A stretch of DNA of 21,474 nucleotides from COMBO-56-21 sp038852315 (GTDB lineage Archaea; Thermoplasmatota; Thermoplasmata; UBA10834), in the NCBI GenBank assembly GCA_038852315.1, contig JAWCKF010000028.1:1-21474 (forward strand), written 5' to 3'. The notes under the pieces are model-generated. The model was not told the origin of the DNA. It did not search any database and was given only the letters and a program-made list of their open reading frames with translations. The translations under genes were made by a program, and so were the position numbers. Position 1 is the first letter of the stretch. Each line of letters begins with the position of its first letter. This document shows positions 1 through 7,758 of this stretch, piece by piece.

Positions 1-822
1 CCTGACGTTCAGCTCGATCTGGTGCAGAGGTATGTGTCCCGGTCCTTCGACGATGGCCTGAACGCCCGCGCTGCGCGCCCTCTCCACCAGCTTCCCGAGG
101 ATTACGAGCTCGTGTAGCTGGGGCTTGTCCGTGGCATCAGCGATGGAGCCCGGTCTCAGCCCGTCGCCAAGGCTGAGGGCGAACTCGTACTCCTTGGCCA
201 GGTCTAGCAGGTGGTCGAAATCCTCGTAGAGCGGGTTCTCCTTCCCGGTCTCTGTCATCCATGCCAGGAGCAGTGCACCACCCCGCGATACCACGCCCGT
301 CACCCTTCTGGTCCTCTTCAGCGTGTCGAAGGTCGCCCTTGTCACGCCGCAGTGGACGGTCATGAAGTCGACGCCGTCCCTGGCGTGTTGCTCGATGACC
401 TTGAAGAGCATGTCAGGATCCAGGTGTGATGCGCCCTTCTTGCGCGAGGAGGCGCACGCGGCCTCGTACACGGGCACGGTGCCGACAGGTACACTACTGG
501 CCGCGATGACCTTCCTCCTTATCTCCCCGATGTTGCCGCCCGTGCTGAGGTCCATGACGGCATCCGCGCCGAACTGGATGGCCACCCGGACCTTCTCAAG
601 CTCCTCCCGCACATCGATGTGGTCCCTGGATGTGCCTATGTTCGCATTGACCTTGACCCTCAGTCCCTCGCCGATCCCTACCGGCCTCAGGCCTTTGTGC
701 CTGGGATTCGAAGGTATTACGACTCTCCCCGCGCTGACCAGTTTCATCAGCTTTGCTGGCTCTATTCCTTCGGCTTCCGAAATCCCCTTCATTTCCTGTG
801 GAACGCGCGCCCTTTTCGCCAT
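1..822 (-). CDS. thiC: Phosphomethylpyrimidine synthase ThiC, 3' end missing
   Basis: ThiC is the radical-SAM enzyme that rearranges aminoimidazole ribotide into the hydroxymethylpyrimidine phosphate of thiamine. The minus strand is open for exactly 274 codons from an ATG at 822 to the window edge. Family motifs appear in order: VNANIGTS, the DAVMDLSTGGNIGEIR region, MTVHCGVT, SLGDGLRPGSIADATD and, at the cut edge, EGPGHIPLHQIELNVR. ThiC is usually about 430 residues, so roughly the last third is outside the window, including the C-terminal cysteine cluster that binds the iron-sulfur centre. A TATA-like box lies about 40 bases upstream of the ATG, giving a leader of only some 15 bases. The ribosome-binding match (GGACCGAG) is weak. 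Identification is secure; activity cannot be judged without the cysteine motif. Confidence 0.95.
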   Translation of the reverse strand, partial: MAKRARVPQEMKGISEAEGIEPAKLMKLVSAGRVVIPSNPRHKGLRPVGIGEGLRVKVNANIGTSRDHIDVREELEKVRVAIQFGADAVMDLSTGGNIGEIRRKVIAASSVPVGTVPVYEAACASSRKKGASHLDPDMLFKVIEQHARDGVDFMTVHCGVTRATFDTLKRTRRVTGVVSRGGALLLAWMTETGKENPLYEDFDHLLDLAKEYEFALSLGDGLRPGSIADATDKPQLHELVILGKLVERARSAGVQAIVEGPGHIPLHQIELNVR

Positions 823-859
823 CTCGGTCCTTCGCTGGCGCTACAAGCTGCGCCGTCGG

Positions 860-866
860 TATAAAT
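860..866 (-). promoter_or_regulatory. TATA box of thiC
   Basis: ATTTATA on the minus strand lies about 40 bases upstream of the thiC ATG. With usual archaeal spacing, transcription would start near 838, leaving a very short leader with no room for a TPP riboswitch. Confidence 0.55.
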
Positions 867-884
867 GCTTTGATGCAGAGCGAG

Positions 885-942
885 GCCGGATATGTCCGGC
901 GTCCGAGCCAGGCCTCTCAAGCAAGCTCGGGAGATGGCTCGG
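885..942. repeat. Two adjacent stem-loop forming inverted repeats
   Basis: GCCGGA and TCCGGC (885-890, 895-900) enclose a 4-base loop. Next to it, CCGAGCCA (903-910) pairs with TGGCTCGG (935-942), and TCTC/GAGA can extend the stem inward. They could be a small structured RNA or a protein-binding region; the sequence alone does not decide. Confidence 0.5.
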
Positions 943-1118
943 CGGCACACTGCGCTGCGCCCCTCCGCGACCGCCCTATGATGACTTTCGAAACGGCTCC
1001 GAGGCCCCCTTCGGCATATGTCGATATTTCGCGTGGAAATCAGCTCGAAAAATCGGCACTTTTCAAGCGCACGGAAAAGGTCCGTTTCTAAGCGCAGCCA
1101 GATAGTATTCAGAAAGCC

Positions 1119-1127
1119 TTTATATAT
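1119..1127 (+). promoter_or_regulatory. TATA box of the gyrBA operon
   Basis: TTTATATAT is the strongest TATA match in the spacer. A start about 25 bases downstream (near 1150) gives a leader of about 85 bases before the gyrB ATG, long compared with other genes here. The leader contains a possible 10-codon reading frame at 1178-1210. Confidence 0.65.
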
Positions 1128-1235
1128 CGCACTTCTATTGATGATTTGAGAGCGCGAAAAAAGCGCCGAAAACGAGGATGGGATGCGGCGCGAGTGATAG
1201 GTCCGAATAGCCTGTCTCATAGGGGCGAAAATCAC

Positions 1236-3131
1236 ATGGAGGACTCAACCTACGATGCGGAGAAGATCCAGGTCCTCGAAGGCTTGGAAGCCGTGCGAAA
1301 GCGTCCGAGCATGTACATCGGCAGCACGGACGTCTACGGCCTCCATCACCTCGTCTACGAGGTCGTCGACAATAGCATAGACGAGGCCATGGCTGGGTTT
1401 TGTTCGAACATAAGCGTGGTGCTGAACGACGACGGCAGCGTGACCGTGGAGGACGATGGCCGTGGCATACCCATAGGCATCCACAAGAAGTACAAGCAGG
1501 ACGCTCTGGAACTCGTCCTGACGAAGCTCCACTCAGGAGGTAAGTTCGACAGGAAGACCTACAAGGTCTCTGGCGGACTCCATGGCGTAGGCCTGAGCGT
1601 CGTGAACGCTCTGTCCGAGTGGCTCGAGGTGCGCGTCAAGCGCGACGGGAAGCTGCACGCCCAGAGGTACGAGCGCGGTATACCCACTGGCCCAGTGGAG
1701 GTCGAGGGGGAGGCGCAGGGGACGGGCACCATCATCCGGTTCAAGCCCGATCCGCAGATCTTCGAGACCACGCAGTTCAGCTTCGAGACACTCGCTGCGA
1801 GGATGCGCGAGCTCGCCTTCCTCAACAGGGGCCTGAGGGTGACCATATCAGAGCCCAGGACAGGTCAGTCTAGCACATACAGGTTCGAGGGAGGCATCGT
1901 GGAGTACGTCCAGTTCATGAACAGGAACAAGACCTGCCTCCACGAGAAGCCCATCTACATCAGCGCGGAGAGGGACGGCGTCTCAATCGAGATAGGAATG
2001 CAGTACACGGACACGTACGCTGAGAACATACACACCTTTGCCAACAACATCAACACCATCGAGGGCGGGACGCACCTCATCGGGTTCAGGGCCGCGCTTA
2101 CGCGCACGATCAACGATTATGCGAAGAAGTACGGCTTCCTGAAGGGCAACGGGGAATCGCTGAGCGGCGAGGATGTCAGGGAGGGTCTGACTGCCGTGCT
2201 CAGCGTGAAGGTGCCTGAGCCGCAGTTCGAAGGCCAGACCAAGACGAAGCTCGGGAACAGCGATGTCAGGGGCATAGTGGAGTCCGCCGTCGGCGAGAAG
2301 CTGTTCGAGTTCCTCGAGGAGAACCCGAAGGTCGCCCAGGCGTGCATAAGCAAAGCGCTCCTCGCCGCCCAGGCCAGAGAGGCCGCCAGGAAGGCAAGGG
2401 AGCTCACGCGCCGGAAGGGGTTGCTGGACGTCGGGAACCTGCCTGGCAAGTTGGCGGACTGCACGGAGAAAGACCCGGCAAAGTGCGAGCTCTTCCTCGT
2501 CGAGGGGGAATCCGCTGGCGGGAGCGCAAAGCAGGCGAGAGACAGGTCTTTCCAGGCCGTTTTGCCGCTCCGCGGCAAGATACTCAACGTCGAGAAGGCC
2601 AGGCTCGACAAGATGCTCAAGAACGCCGAGATAAGGACCATCATAACCGCGCTCGGAACGGGCGTGGGCTCCGAGTTCGACATCTCAGCCGCCCGGTACC
2701 ACAGGGTGTGCATCATGACCGATGCGGACGTCGACGGAGCGCACATACGCACGCTCCTGCTCACGTTCTTCTTCCGCGAGATGAGGCCTCTGATAGAGCA
2801 CGGCTATGTGTACATCGCCCAGCCGCCTCTGTACAAGGTGAAGAAGGGGAAGACGGAGAAGTACGTCTATTCTGACAAGGAGCTTGCAGAGACCCTTGAG
2901 CAGCTCGGCAAGGGCGCCGAGGTGCAGAGATACAAGGGTCTGGGGGAGATGAACCCCGAGCAGCTCAGGGTGACGACCATGGACCCGAACACGCGCACGA
3001 TGAAGAGGGTCACCATAGAGGACGCGCAGGCAGCTGACGACCTGTTCACCGTGCTGATGGGAGACGCCGTCGAGCCCAGGAGGGCCTTCATCCAGGAGCA
3101 CGCAAAGGAAGTGGAGTTCCTGGACGTCTAG
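1236..3131 (+). CDS. gyrB: DNA gyrase subunit B
   Basis: This is the ATPase and TOPRIM subunit of bacterial-type DNA gyrase, which introduces negative supercoils using ATP. The product is 631 residues, the usual length for gyrases lacking the E. coli insertion. The GHKL ATPase domain shows EVVDNSIDEA with the catalytic Glu42 and Mg-binding Asn46, DDGRGIP around residue 74 and GGLHGVGLSVVNALS near 113. QTKTKLGNSDVRG ends the transducer region. The TOPRIM metal site is VEGESAGGSAKQARDR (Glu423) and DADVDGAH (Asp496, 498, 500). The C-terminal signatures YKGLGEMNPEQL and LMGDAVEPRR are intact. The ATG at 1236 is chosen over an upstream in-frame TTG because it follows AGGGGCG and aligns with family N-termini. 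gyrA follows after 12 bases, so the two are co-transcribed. Confidence 0.98.
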   Translation: MEDSTYDAEKIQVLEGLEAVRKRPSMYIGSTDVYGLHHLVYEVVDNSIDEAMAGFCSNISVVLNDDGSVTVEDDGRGIPIGIHKKYKQDALELVLTKLHSGGKFDRKTYKVSGGLHGVGLSVVNALSEWLEVRVKRDGKLHAQRYERGIPTGPVEVEGEAQGTGTIIRFKPDPQIFETTQFSFETLAARMRELAFLNRGLRVTISEPRTGQSSTYRFEGGIVEYVQFMNRNKTCLHEKPIYISAERDGVSIEIGMQYTDTYAENIHTFANNINTIEGGTHLIGFRAALTRTINDYAKKYGFLKGNGESLSGEDVREGLTAVLSVKVPEPQFEGQTKTKLGNSDVRGIVESAVGEKLFEFLEENPKVAQACISKALLAAQAREAARKARELTRRKGLLDVGNLPGKLADCTEKDPAKCELFLVEGESAGGSAKQARDRSFQAVLPLRGKILNVEKARLDKMLKNAEIRTIITALGTGVGSEFDISAARYHRVCIMTDADVDGAHIRTLLLTFFFREMRPLIEHGYVYIAQPPLYKVKKGKTEKYVYSDKELAETLEQLGKGAEVQRYKGLGEMNPEQLRVTTMDPNTRTMKRVTIEDAQAADDLFTVLMGDAVEPRRAFIQEHAKEVEFLDV

Positions 3132-3143
3132 GAGTGAGTACGG

Positions 3144-5732
3144 ATGGAACAGTCATCGCCGGAGCCCCAGCCGCCTAAGATCGCAGCGAAGCTGGTGCCG
3201 CGGCCCATAGAGATCGAGATGAAGAAGTCCTACATCGACTACGCCATGAGCGTCATCGTGGGCAGGGCGCTCCCGGATGTGAGCGACGGGCTGAAGCCGG
3301 TCCACAGGCGGATACTCTACGCGATGCACGAGATGGGGCTGACGCACACCAAGCCCCACAAGAAGTCAGCCAGGGTGGTCGGTGAGGTCCTTGGCAAGTA
3401 TCACCCGCACGGTGACATGGCCATCTACGACACGCTCGTGCGCATGGCGCAGGACTTCTCGATGCGCTACAGGCTCATCGACGGCCAGGGCAACTTCGGG
3501 AGCGTAGACGGCGACTCGCCCGCGGCTATGAGGTACACTGAGTGCAGGCTCTCCGCTATAGCCGCCGAGATGCTCGCGGACGTGGACCAGAACACAGTGG
3601 ACTTCACCGACAACTTCGACGGGTCGCTCAAGGAGCCTCTGGTGCTTCCTGCCAAGCTCCCGAACCTCCTGGTGAACGGGTCCTCGGGCATAGCCGTCGG
3701 CATGGCCACCAACATACCGCCCCACAACCTCACGGAGATCGTCGATGCCGTCTCGCTGATGATAGACAGGCAGATCGAGGGCGGGGACGTCGAGCTGAAG
3801 GATCTGATGGAGGTGATAAAGGGGCCGGACTTCCCCACGGGGGGCGTGATACACGGGGCCCAGGGGATCGTCGAGGCTTACGCCTCAGGCAAGGGCAGGA
3901 TAAGAGTCCGCGCCCGGACCTCGGTCGAGAGGGACGAGGCGACGGGGAAGGCGCAGATCGTCGTCACGGAGATACCGTACATGGTGAACAAGTCCGCCCT
4001 CCTGGAGGAGATAGCCGAGCTGGTCAAGACCAAGCGCGTGGAGGGCGTCTCGGACCTGAGGGACGAGTCGGACAAGGAGGGCCTGAGGGTCGTCATCGAG
4101 CTGAAGAAGGACGCCATCGAGGACGTCGTCCTGAACCAGCTCTTCGCGCACTCGCAGCTCCAGACCACTTTCGGCATAATCAACATCGCACTCGTGAACA
4201 ACCAGCCCAGGGTACTCACTCTCAAGGAGATGCTGGAGTACTACATCGAGCACAGGTTCGACGTGGTACGGCGCAGGACGGAGTTCAGGCTGAGGGAGGC
4301 GGAGAAACGGGCGCACATACTTGCCGGCTTGATGACCGCGCTCGACCATCTCGACGAGGTCATCAGGATCATAAGGAAGGCCAAGACGCGTGACGATGCC
4401 AAAAGCGCCCTGATGTCGATGTACCTCCTCACGGAGGAGCAGACGAAGGCGATACTCGAGATGCAGCTCCAGCGCCTCACGGGGATGGAGATGCAGGCCG
4501 TCAGGGATGAAGCCCAGGAGACCGCCAGGCTGATAGACGAGCTCAGGGCGATTCTCAAGGACGAGAAGAAGATCCTGGGCATCATCAAGTCGGAGGCGCA
4601 GGAACTCAAGAAGCAGTTCGGGGACGCCCGCCGGACGACAATCGAGGAGAACGCGCTCGACCTCGACATCGAGGACCTCATACCCGTCGAGGATGTCGTA
4701 GTCATGATAAGTCAGACGGGGTACATCAAGCGGCTGCCCCTCGACACATACGAGAGCCAGAAGCGCGGCGGCGTGGGCCTTATGGGGATGGAGACCAAGG
4801 AGGAGGACTACGTCGTCGACCTGTTCGTCACGTGCTCCCACGATTACATCATGTTCTTCACCAACAAGGGGAGGGTGTACTGGACCAAGGCCTACAGGGT
4901 CCCTGTGGGCGGCCGGCACGCCAAGGGGAAACCCATCGTGAACCTGCTCGAGCACCTCGAGGAGGGCGAGAAGGTCGTCGCAACAATGCCCGTGAAGAAG
5001 TTCGACGAGGATTCCTACATCGTGTTCTGCACGAAGAAGGGCACCATCAAGAAGACCAAGCTGTCGGCCTATTCTCACATTCGCCAGAGCGGCATCATAG
5101 CAATCAAGCTGGACGAGGGGGACGAGCTCGTCGAGACGGCGATCACCGACGGCACGCGCGAGATCGTGCTCGCGACCAAGAAGGGGCTCGCGGCGAGGTT
5201 CGACGAGAGGGATGCGAGGCCGATGGGCAGGGGGACATACGGCGTACGGGGCATAAGGCTCGAGGAGGGTGACGAGGTCGTCAGCATGGCTGTCGTCGGG
5301 CCGAAGGACCAGCTGCTCAGCGTGACGGAGCAGGGCTATGGCAAGCGCTCCCTTGTCGAGGATTACAGGAAGATCAGGCGCGGCGGCAAGGGCGTCATCA
5401 CCATCAAGACTGGCGGAAGGAACGGCGATGTGGTCGCGGTGATGAAGGTTAGCGACGACGACGAGATCATAGCCACGAGCGTGAAGGGCATGGTGATAAG
5501 GATGCCCGTCTCGGGCATCAGCCTCCAGGGCAGGGCCACGATGGGCGTGCGCATCATGCGCCTGAAAGAAGGCGACAAGCTCGCAGCCGTCGCACGGCTC
5601 ATAGGCAAGCTCGAGGAGGAGCGCGCGGTCGAGGCCGGCAGGACCCTCACCAGTTGTCCAGCGCCCAACGGCGACGTCGACGAGGGCCCGCTCGAGGGCG
5701 AGGACGAGGACAACGACTCAGACGAGGAGTGA
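3144..5732 (+). CDS. gyrA: DNA gyrase subunit A
   Basis: This is the DNA breakage-reunion subunit, forming A2B2 gyrase with the preceding gene. The 862-residue product has the winged-helix/tower region from about residue 30, with catalytic Tyr131 in AAMRYTECRL. The GyrA box of the DNA-wrapping C-terminal pinwheel is present as QKRGGVG (539-545), which marks it as gyrase rather than topoisomerase IV, and an RRGGKGVITIKT blade occurs later. The last 20 or so residues are strongly acidic (EGEDEDNDSDEE). At the position equivalent to E. coli Ser83 there is Met92 (GDMAIYD), while the Asp87 equivalent, Asp96, is kept. The ATG at 3144 follows GGAGTGAG at the gyrB stop. No separate promoter is visible between the two genes. 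Confidence 0.98.
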   Translation: MEQSSPEPQPPKIAAKLVPRPIEIEMKKSYIDYAMSVIVGRALPDVSDGLKPVHRRILYAMHEMGLTHTKPHKKSARVVGEVLGKYHPHGDMAIYDTLVRMAQDFSMRYRLIDGQGNFGSVDGDSPAAMRYTECRLSAIAAEMLADVDQNTVDFTDNFDGSLKEPLVLPAKLPNLLVNGSSGIAVGMATNIPPHNLTEIVDAVSLMIDRQIEGGDVELKDLMEVIKGPDFPTGGVIHGAQGIVEAYASGKGRIRVRARTSVERDEATGKAQIVVTEIPYMVNKSALLEEIAELVKTKRVEGVSDLRDESDKEGLRVVIELKKDAIEDVVLNQLFAHSQLQTTFGIINIALVNNQPRVLTLKEMLEYYIEHRFDVVRRRTEFRLREAEKRAHILAGLMTALDHLDEVIRIIRKAKTRDDAKSALMSMYLLTEEQTKAILEMQLQRLTGMEMQAVRDEAQETARLIDELRAILKDEKKILGIIKSEAQELKKQFGDARRTTIEENALDLDIEDLIPVEDVVVMISQTGYIKRLPLDTYESQKRGGVGLMGMETKEEDYVVDLFVTCSHDYIMFFTNKGRVYWTKAYRVPVGGRHAKGKPIVNLLEHLEEGEKVVATMPVKKFDEDSYIVFCTKKGTIKKTKLSAYSHIRQSGIIAIKLDEGDELVETAITDGTREIVLATKKGLAARFDERDARPMGRGTYGVRGIRLEEGDEVVSMAVVGPKDQLLSVTEQGYGKRSLVEDYRKIRRGGKGVITIKTGGRNGDVVAVMKVSDDDEIIATSVKGMVIRMPVSGISLQGRATMGVRIMRLKEGDKLAAVARLIGKLEEERAVEAGRTLTSCPAPNGDVDEGPLEGEDEDNDSDEE

Positions 5733-5782
5733 GTGGCGGCTTCACTGGCTCCGGTCTCAGAAACGATAACGAATCGGAAAGG

Positions 5783-5790
5783 TTTAATAG
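5783..5790 (+). promoter_or_regulatory. TATA box of the KaiC-like gene
   Basis: TTTAATAG, preceded by purine-rich GGAAAGG resembling a BRE, sits about 75 bases upstream of the TTG start. It predicts a leader of about 50 bases and separates this transcription unit from gyrA. Confidence 0.5.
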
Positions 5791-5859
5791 ACACCATCGC
5801 ATTGAAAAGAGCGCGGTTCAGAGCCGAACAAACCCCCCGCAGTACCAGGAGGACCCCGG

Positions 5860-6576
5860 TTGTTCAAGGATTCCATCCCAGGCCTGGACAAGGTGTTCAA
5901 GAACGACATCGAGAGGCCCAAGGTCATACTCGTCACAGGGCCTCCGGGCTCGATGAAGACCACATTCTGCTACTCCCTCATGTCGACGTACCTCAAGGAC
6001 AAGAACGAGTTCGGGCTGTACACGACCCTGGAGGAGAGCGTCGACAGCCACCTGAAGAACATGGAGAGCATCGGCGCGAAGCTGAGCATGAAGATGCAGA
6101 TATCCGACCTGACAGATCTGAGGGAGATCGACCAGATCGACGAGGTCATAGGTCAGGAGGCGCAGACGGACTACGTGCTCTTCATCGAGAAGATGATACA
6201 GAGGTTCAGGAAGACGCACGGGAACAAGTTCTCGGTGTTCGTCCTCGATTCGCTCGGCGCCCTCTACTCCCTCATGGAGGACGTCAAGGACATGCGCAAG
6301 AAGATGTTCTACTTCTTCAAGATGCTCAGGGACAACAACCTGATATCGTTCATAATAATGGAACGATCCCTCACCGGGGAGTCCCAGCTGCTCGGGAACG
6401 AGGGCTTCCTGGCGGACGGCATACTCCTCCTGGGCCTCGACAGGCCCAAGGGCAAGCTCGTGAGGTTCCTCCAGGTGGAGAAGATGAGGGCGGTGGAGCA
6501 CAGCATGGAGAGGCACGCGATAGAGGTGGGGAAGAACGGCATCCAGGTCCTGGGGCCGCTCCTGAGCTCGCCCTAG
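5860..6576 (+). CDS. KaiC-like RecA-superfamily ATPase
   Basis: This 238-residue single-domain P-loop protein is of the KaiC/RadC-like group that is expanded in archaea and includes the archaellum regulator ArlH. The Walker A motif is GPPGSMKT (27-34), with Met where the last glycine before lysine normally sits. The tandem glutamates of KaiC are at 58-59 (TTLEES), and Walker B is VFVLDSLGAL with Asp130. All catalytic positions other than the Met are present, so ATP binding is likely. The start is TTG at 5860, supported by AGGAGGA at 5847-5853 with 6-base spacing and by the MFKDSIPGLDKVF N-terminus, which fits the family. The coiled-coil zinc-ribbon gene follows 60 bases downstream with no visible TATA box, suggesting an operon. 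The substrate or partner is unknown; a regulatory or assembly role is inference. Confidence 0.85.
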   Translation: MFKDSIPGLDKVFKNDIERPKVILVTGPPGSMKTTFCYSLMSTYLKDKNEFGLYTTLEESVDSHLKNMESIGAKLSMKMQISDLTDLREIDQIDEVIGQEAQTDYVLFIEKMIQRFRKTHGNKFSVFVLDSLGALYSLMEDVKDMRKKMFYFFKMLRDNNLISFIIMERSLTGESQLLGNEGFLADGILLLGLDRPKGKLVRFLQVEKMRAVEHSMERHAIEVGKNGIQVLGPLLSSP

Positions 6577-6602
6577 CGCGGACGCTGTGTGACGAAAAAC
6601 CA

Positions 6603-6615
6603 TTTCCGCGGGAAA
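6603..6615. repeat. Short perfect inverted repeat, TTTCC-GCG-GGAAA
   Basis: A 5-base stem around a 3-base centre lies between the KaiC-like gene and the coiled-coil gene. It may be an operator or chance; it is too short to be a terminator on its own. Confidence 0.25.
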
Positions 6616-6636
6616 AACGCTCACGGAAGAGATCAC

Positions 6637-7644
6637 ATGGCCGAGGAGCAGACGATCGCGCAGATACTTGAGGAGACGGTAAACAAGCTCAAGAGCCAGC
6701 AGGCTGAGGCCAGGAAGAAGGAGCTCGAGCTGAAGGCCCAGAAGGACGAGCTCACGCGGCAGAAGGCCGACCTGGACGCGCTCGAGCAGAGGCTGCGGGA
6801 GAGGGAAGACGCGCTGAGACAGAGGGAGGCAGCCGTCGAGCAGAAGGGCGAGGAGCTCAAGAAGCACGAGGCAGCTCTTCAGGAGAGGACCTCGCTGATT
6901 GAGACCAGGGAGCGGGATGTGGCCAAGGCCGAGCAAGAGGCCAAGGCGGCGTTCGCGGCCGCGCAGGCCAGGGAAAAGGAGGTCACCGAGAGGCTCTCGG
7001 AGCTGAACAGGGAGGCCGAGGAGCTGGCGAACAAGCGCAAGGCCCTGATGGAGCGCGAGGACCAGCTCAGGAAGTCCGAGGAGGAACTCCAGAGGATGCT
7101 CGAGCAGATCGCCTCCAGGCGCGACGCCGTAGTCTCGAGGGAGCGAGCGCTGGTCGAGGAGGAGGCCGCCCTGAGGCGGGATCGGGAGAAGCTCGCAGAG
7201 GATGCGAGGAAGCTCCTCGAGAGGGAGAGGGAGATCGCGGCGAAGGGGGTGGTCGCCGTCGCGGCGCCCCCGAGAGCGGGACCGCCTGCGGACCTCACAG
7301 CGGCGGTACTTAGCGAGGATGAGATGCTCTGTCCCAACTGCAGGACCGTCATCAGCAAGGACGCAATAATGTGCTACGCGTGCGGGCAGAAGATACGGGA
7401 AGAGGAGGCGCCCTCCACGGAGGACGAGGAGGAGCCTGCTCCCCAGGAAGAGGAGGAGATCCCCTGCCCGAACTGCAAGACGATGATAAGCCGCGAGGCC
7501 GTAATGTGCTACGCGTGCGGGGCGGACGTCAAGGATGCATTGGCCAAGCAGGAGGCCAAGACCTCGGATGTTGAGGGCGAGCCGCAGGTTGCGAAGAGGC
7601 CGCAGATATTCGTGAAGAAAATCGTGAAGAAAAAGTCGGCATAG
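6637..7644 (+). CDS. Coiled-coil protein with two C-terminal zinc ribbons
   Basis: I do not recognise a named family. The 335-residue product has no signal peptide or membrane helix and should be cytoplasmic. Residues about 10-205 are a long charged coiled coil rich in Glu, Lys, Arg, Leu and Ala. A short Ala/Pro linker follows. Two nearly identical zinc ribbons then have the form CPNC-(x)n-CYACG, with ISKDAIMCYACGQ in the first and ISREAVMCYACGA in the second, separated by an acidic linker. The C-terminus is basic (RPQIFVKKIVKKKSA). The ATG at 6637 follows GGAAGAG; an in-frame GTG at 6589 lacks such a site. It probably shares a transcript with the KaiC-like gene just upstream. The fold suggests a dimeric scaffold or adaptor. 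The same ribbon type appears in the next gene. Confidence 0.85.
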   Translation: MAEEQTIAQILEETVNKLKSQQAEARKKELELKAQKDELTRQKADLDALEQRLREREDALRQREAAVEQKGEELKKHEAALQERTSLIETRERDVAKAEQEAKAAFAAAQAREKEVTERLSELNREAEELANKRKALMEREDQLRKSEEELQRMLEQIASRRDAVVSRERALVEEEAALRRDREKLAEDARKLLEREREIAAKGVVAVAAPPRAGPPADLTAAVLSEDEMLCPNCRTVISKDAIMCYACGQKIREEEAPSTEDEEEPAPQEEEEIPCPNCKTMISREAVMCYACGADVKDALAKQEAKTSDVEGEPQVAKRPQIFVKKIVKKKSA

Positions 7645-7694
7645 CCAGACCGTAGTCCGCAGGCCTGCCACGACTTGAAAATGCGGTAAATAGC

Positions 7695-7703
7695 TTTTTA
7701 TAC
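7695..7703 (+). promoter_or_regulatory. TATA box of the giant surface protein gene
   Basis: TTTTTATAC predicts transcription from about 7725, downstream of the in-frame ATG at 7711. This places the true start at the ATG at 7759. Confidence 0.6.
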
Positions 7704-7758
7704 GGCCGAAATGCTACATCTTGCCGCAGTACCCAGTTCTTCCTGGGTGGGTGAACTT

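Larger units (their letters stand above)
823..1235. other. Divergent spacer between thiC and gyrB
   Basis: This 413-base spacer holds the thiC promoter at its left end and the gyrB promoter near 1119. Between them, at 870-1110, I see no convincing gene. The short reading frames here show no recognisable protein motifs and look like GC-rich shadows. The stretch does contain inverted repeats: a 6-base stem with a 4-base loop at 885-900, and an 8-base repeat (CCGAGCCA/TGGCTCGG) at 903-910 and 935-942 with further pairing inside. They lie upstream of both predicted transcription starts, so they would not be in either messenger leader. Confidence 0.6.

Noticed and set aside
823..870. Possible TPP riboswitch for thiC
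   Set aside because: The predicted leader is only about 15 bases and no TPP-box sequence is seen.
975..1015. C-box-like ATGATGA suggesting a C/D guide RNA
   Set aside because: No proper D box (CTGA) at suitable spacing and no C'/D' pair; probably chance.
5818..7671. A 617-codon open frame on the minus strand opposite the KaiC-like and coiled-coil genes
   Set aside because: It is a GC-rich antisense shadow: Leu/Arg/His-rich, with no domain, and both plus-strand genes have clear motifs.
7711..7758. Upstream ATG at 7711 as start of the surface protein
   Set aside because: It lies within about 10 bases of the TATA box and before the predicted transcription start; the signal peptide fits the ATG at 7759.
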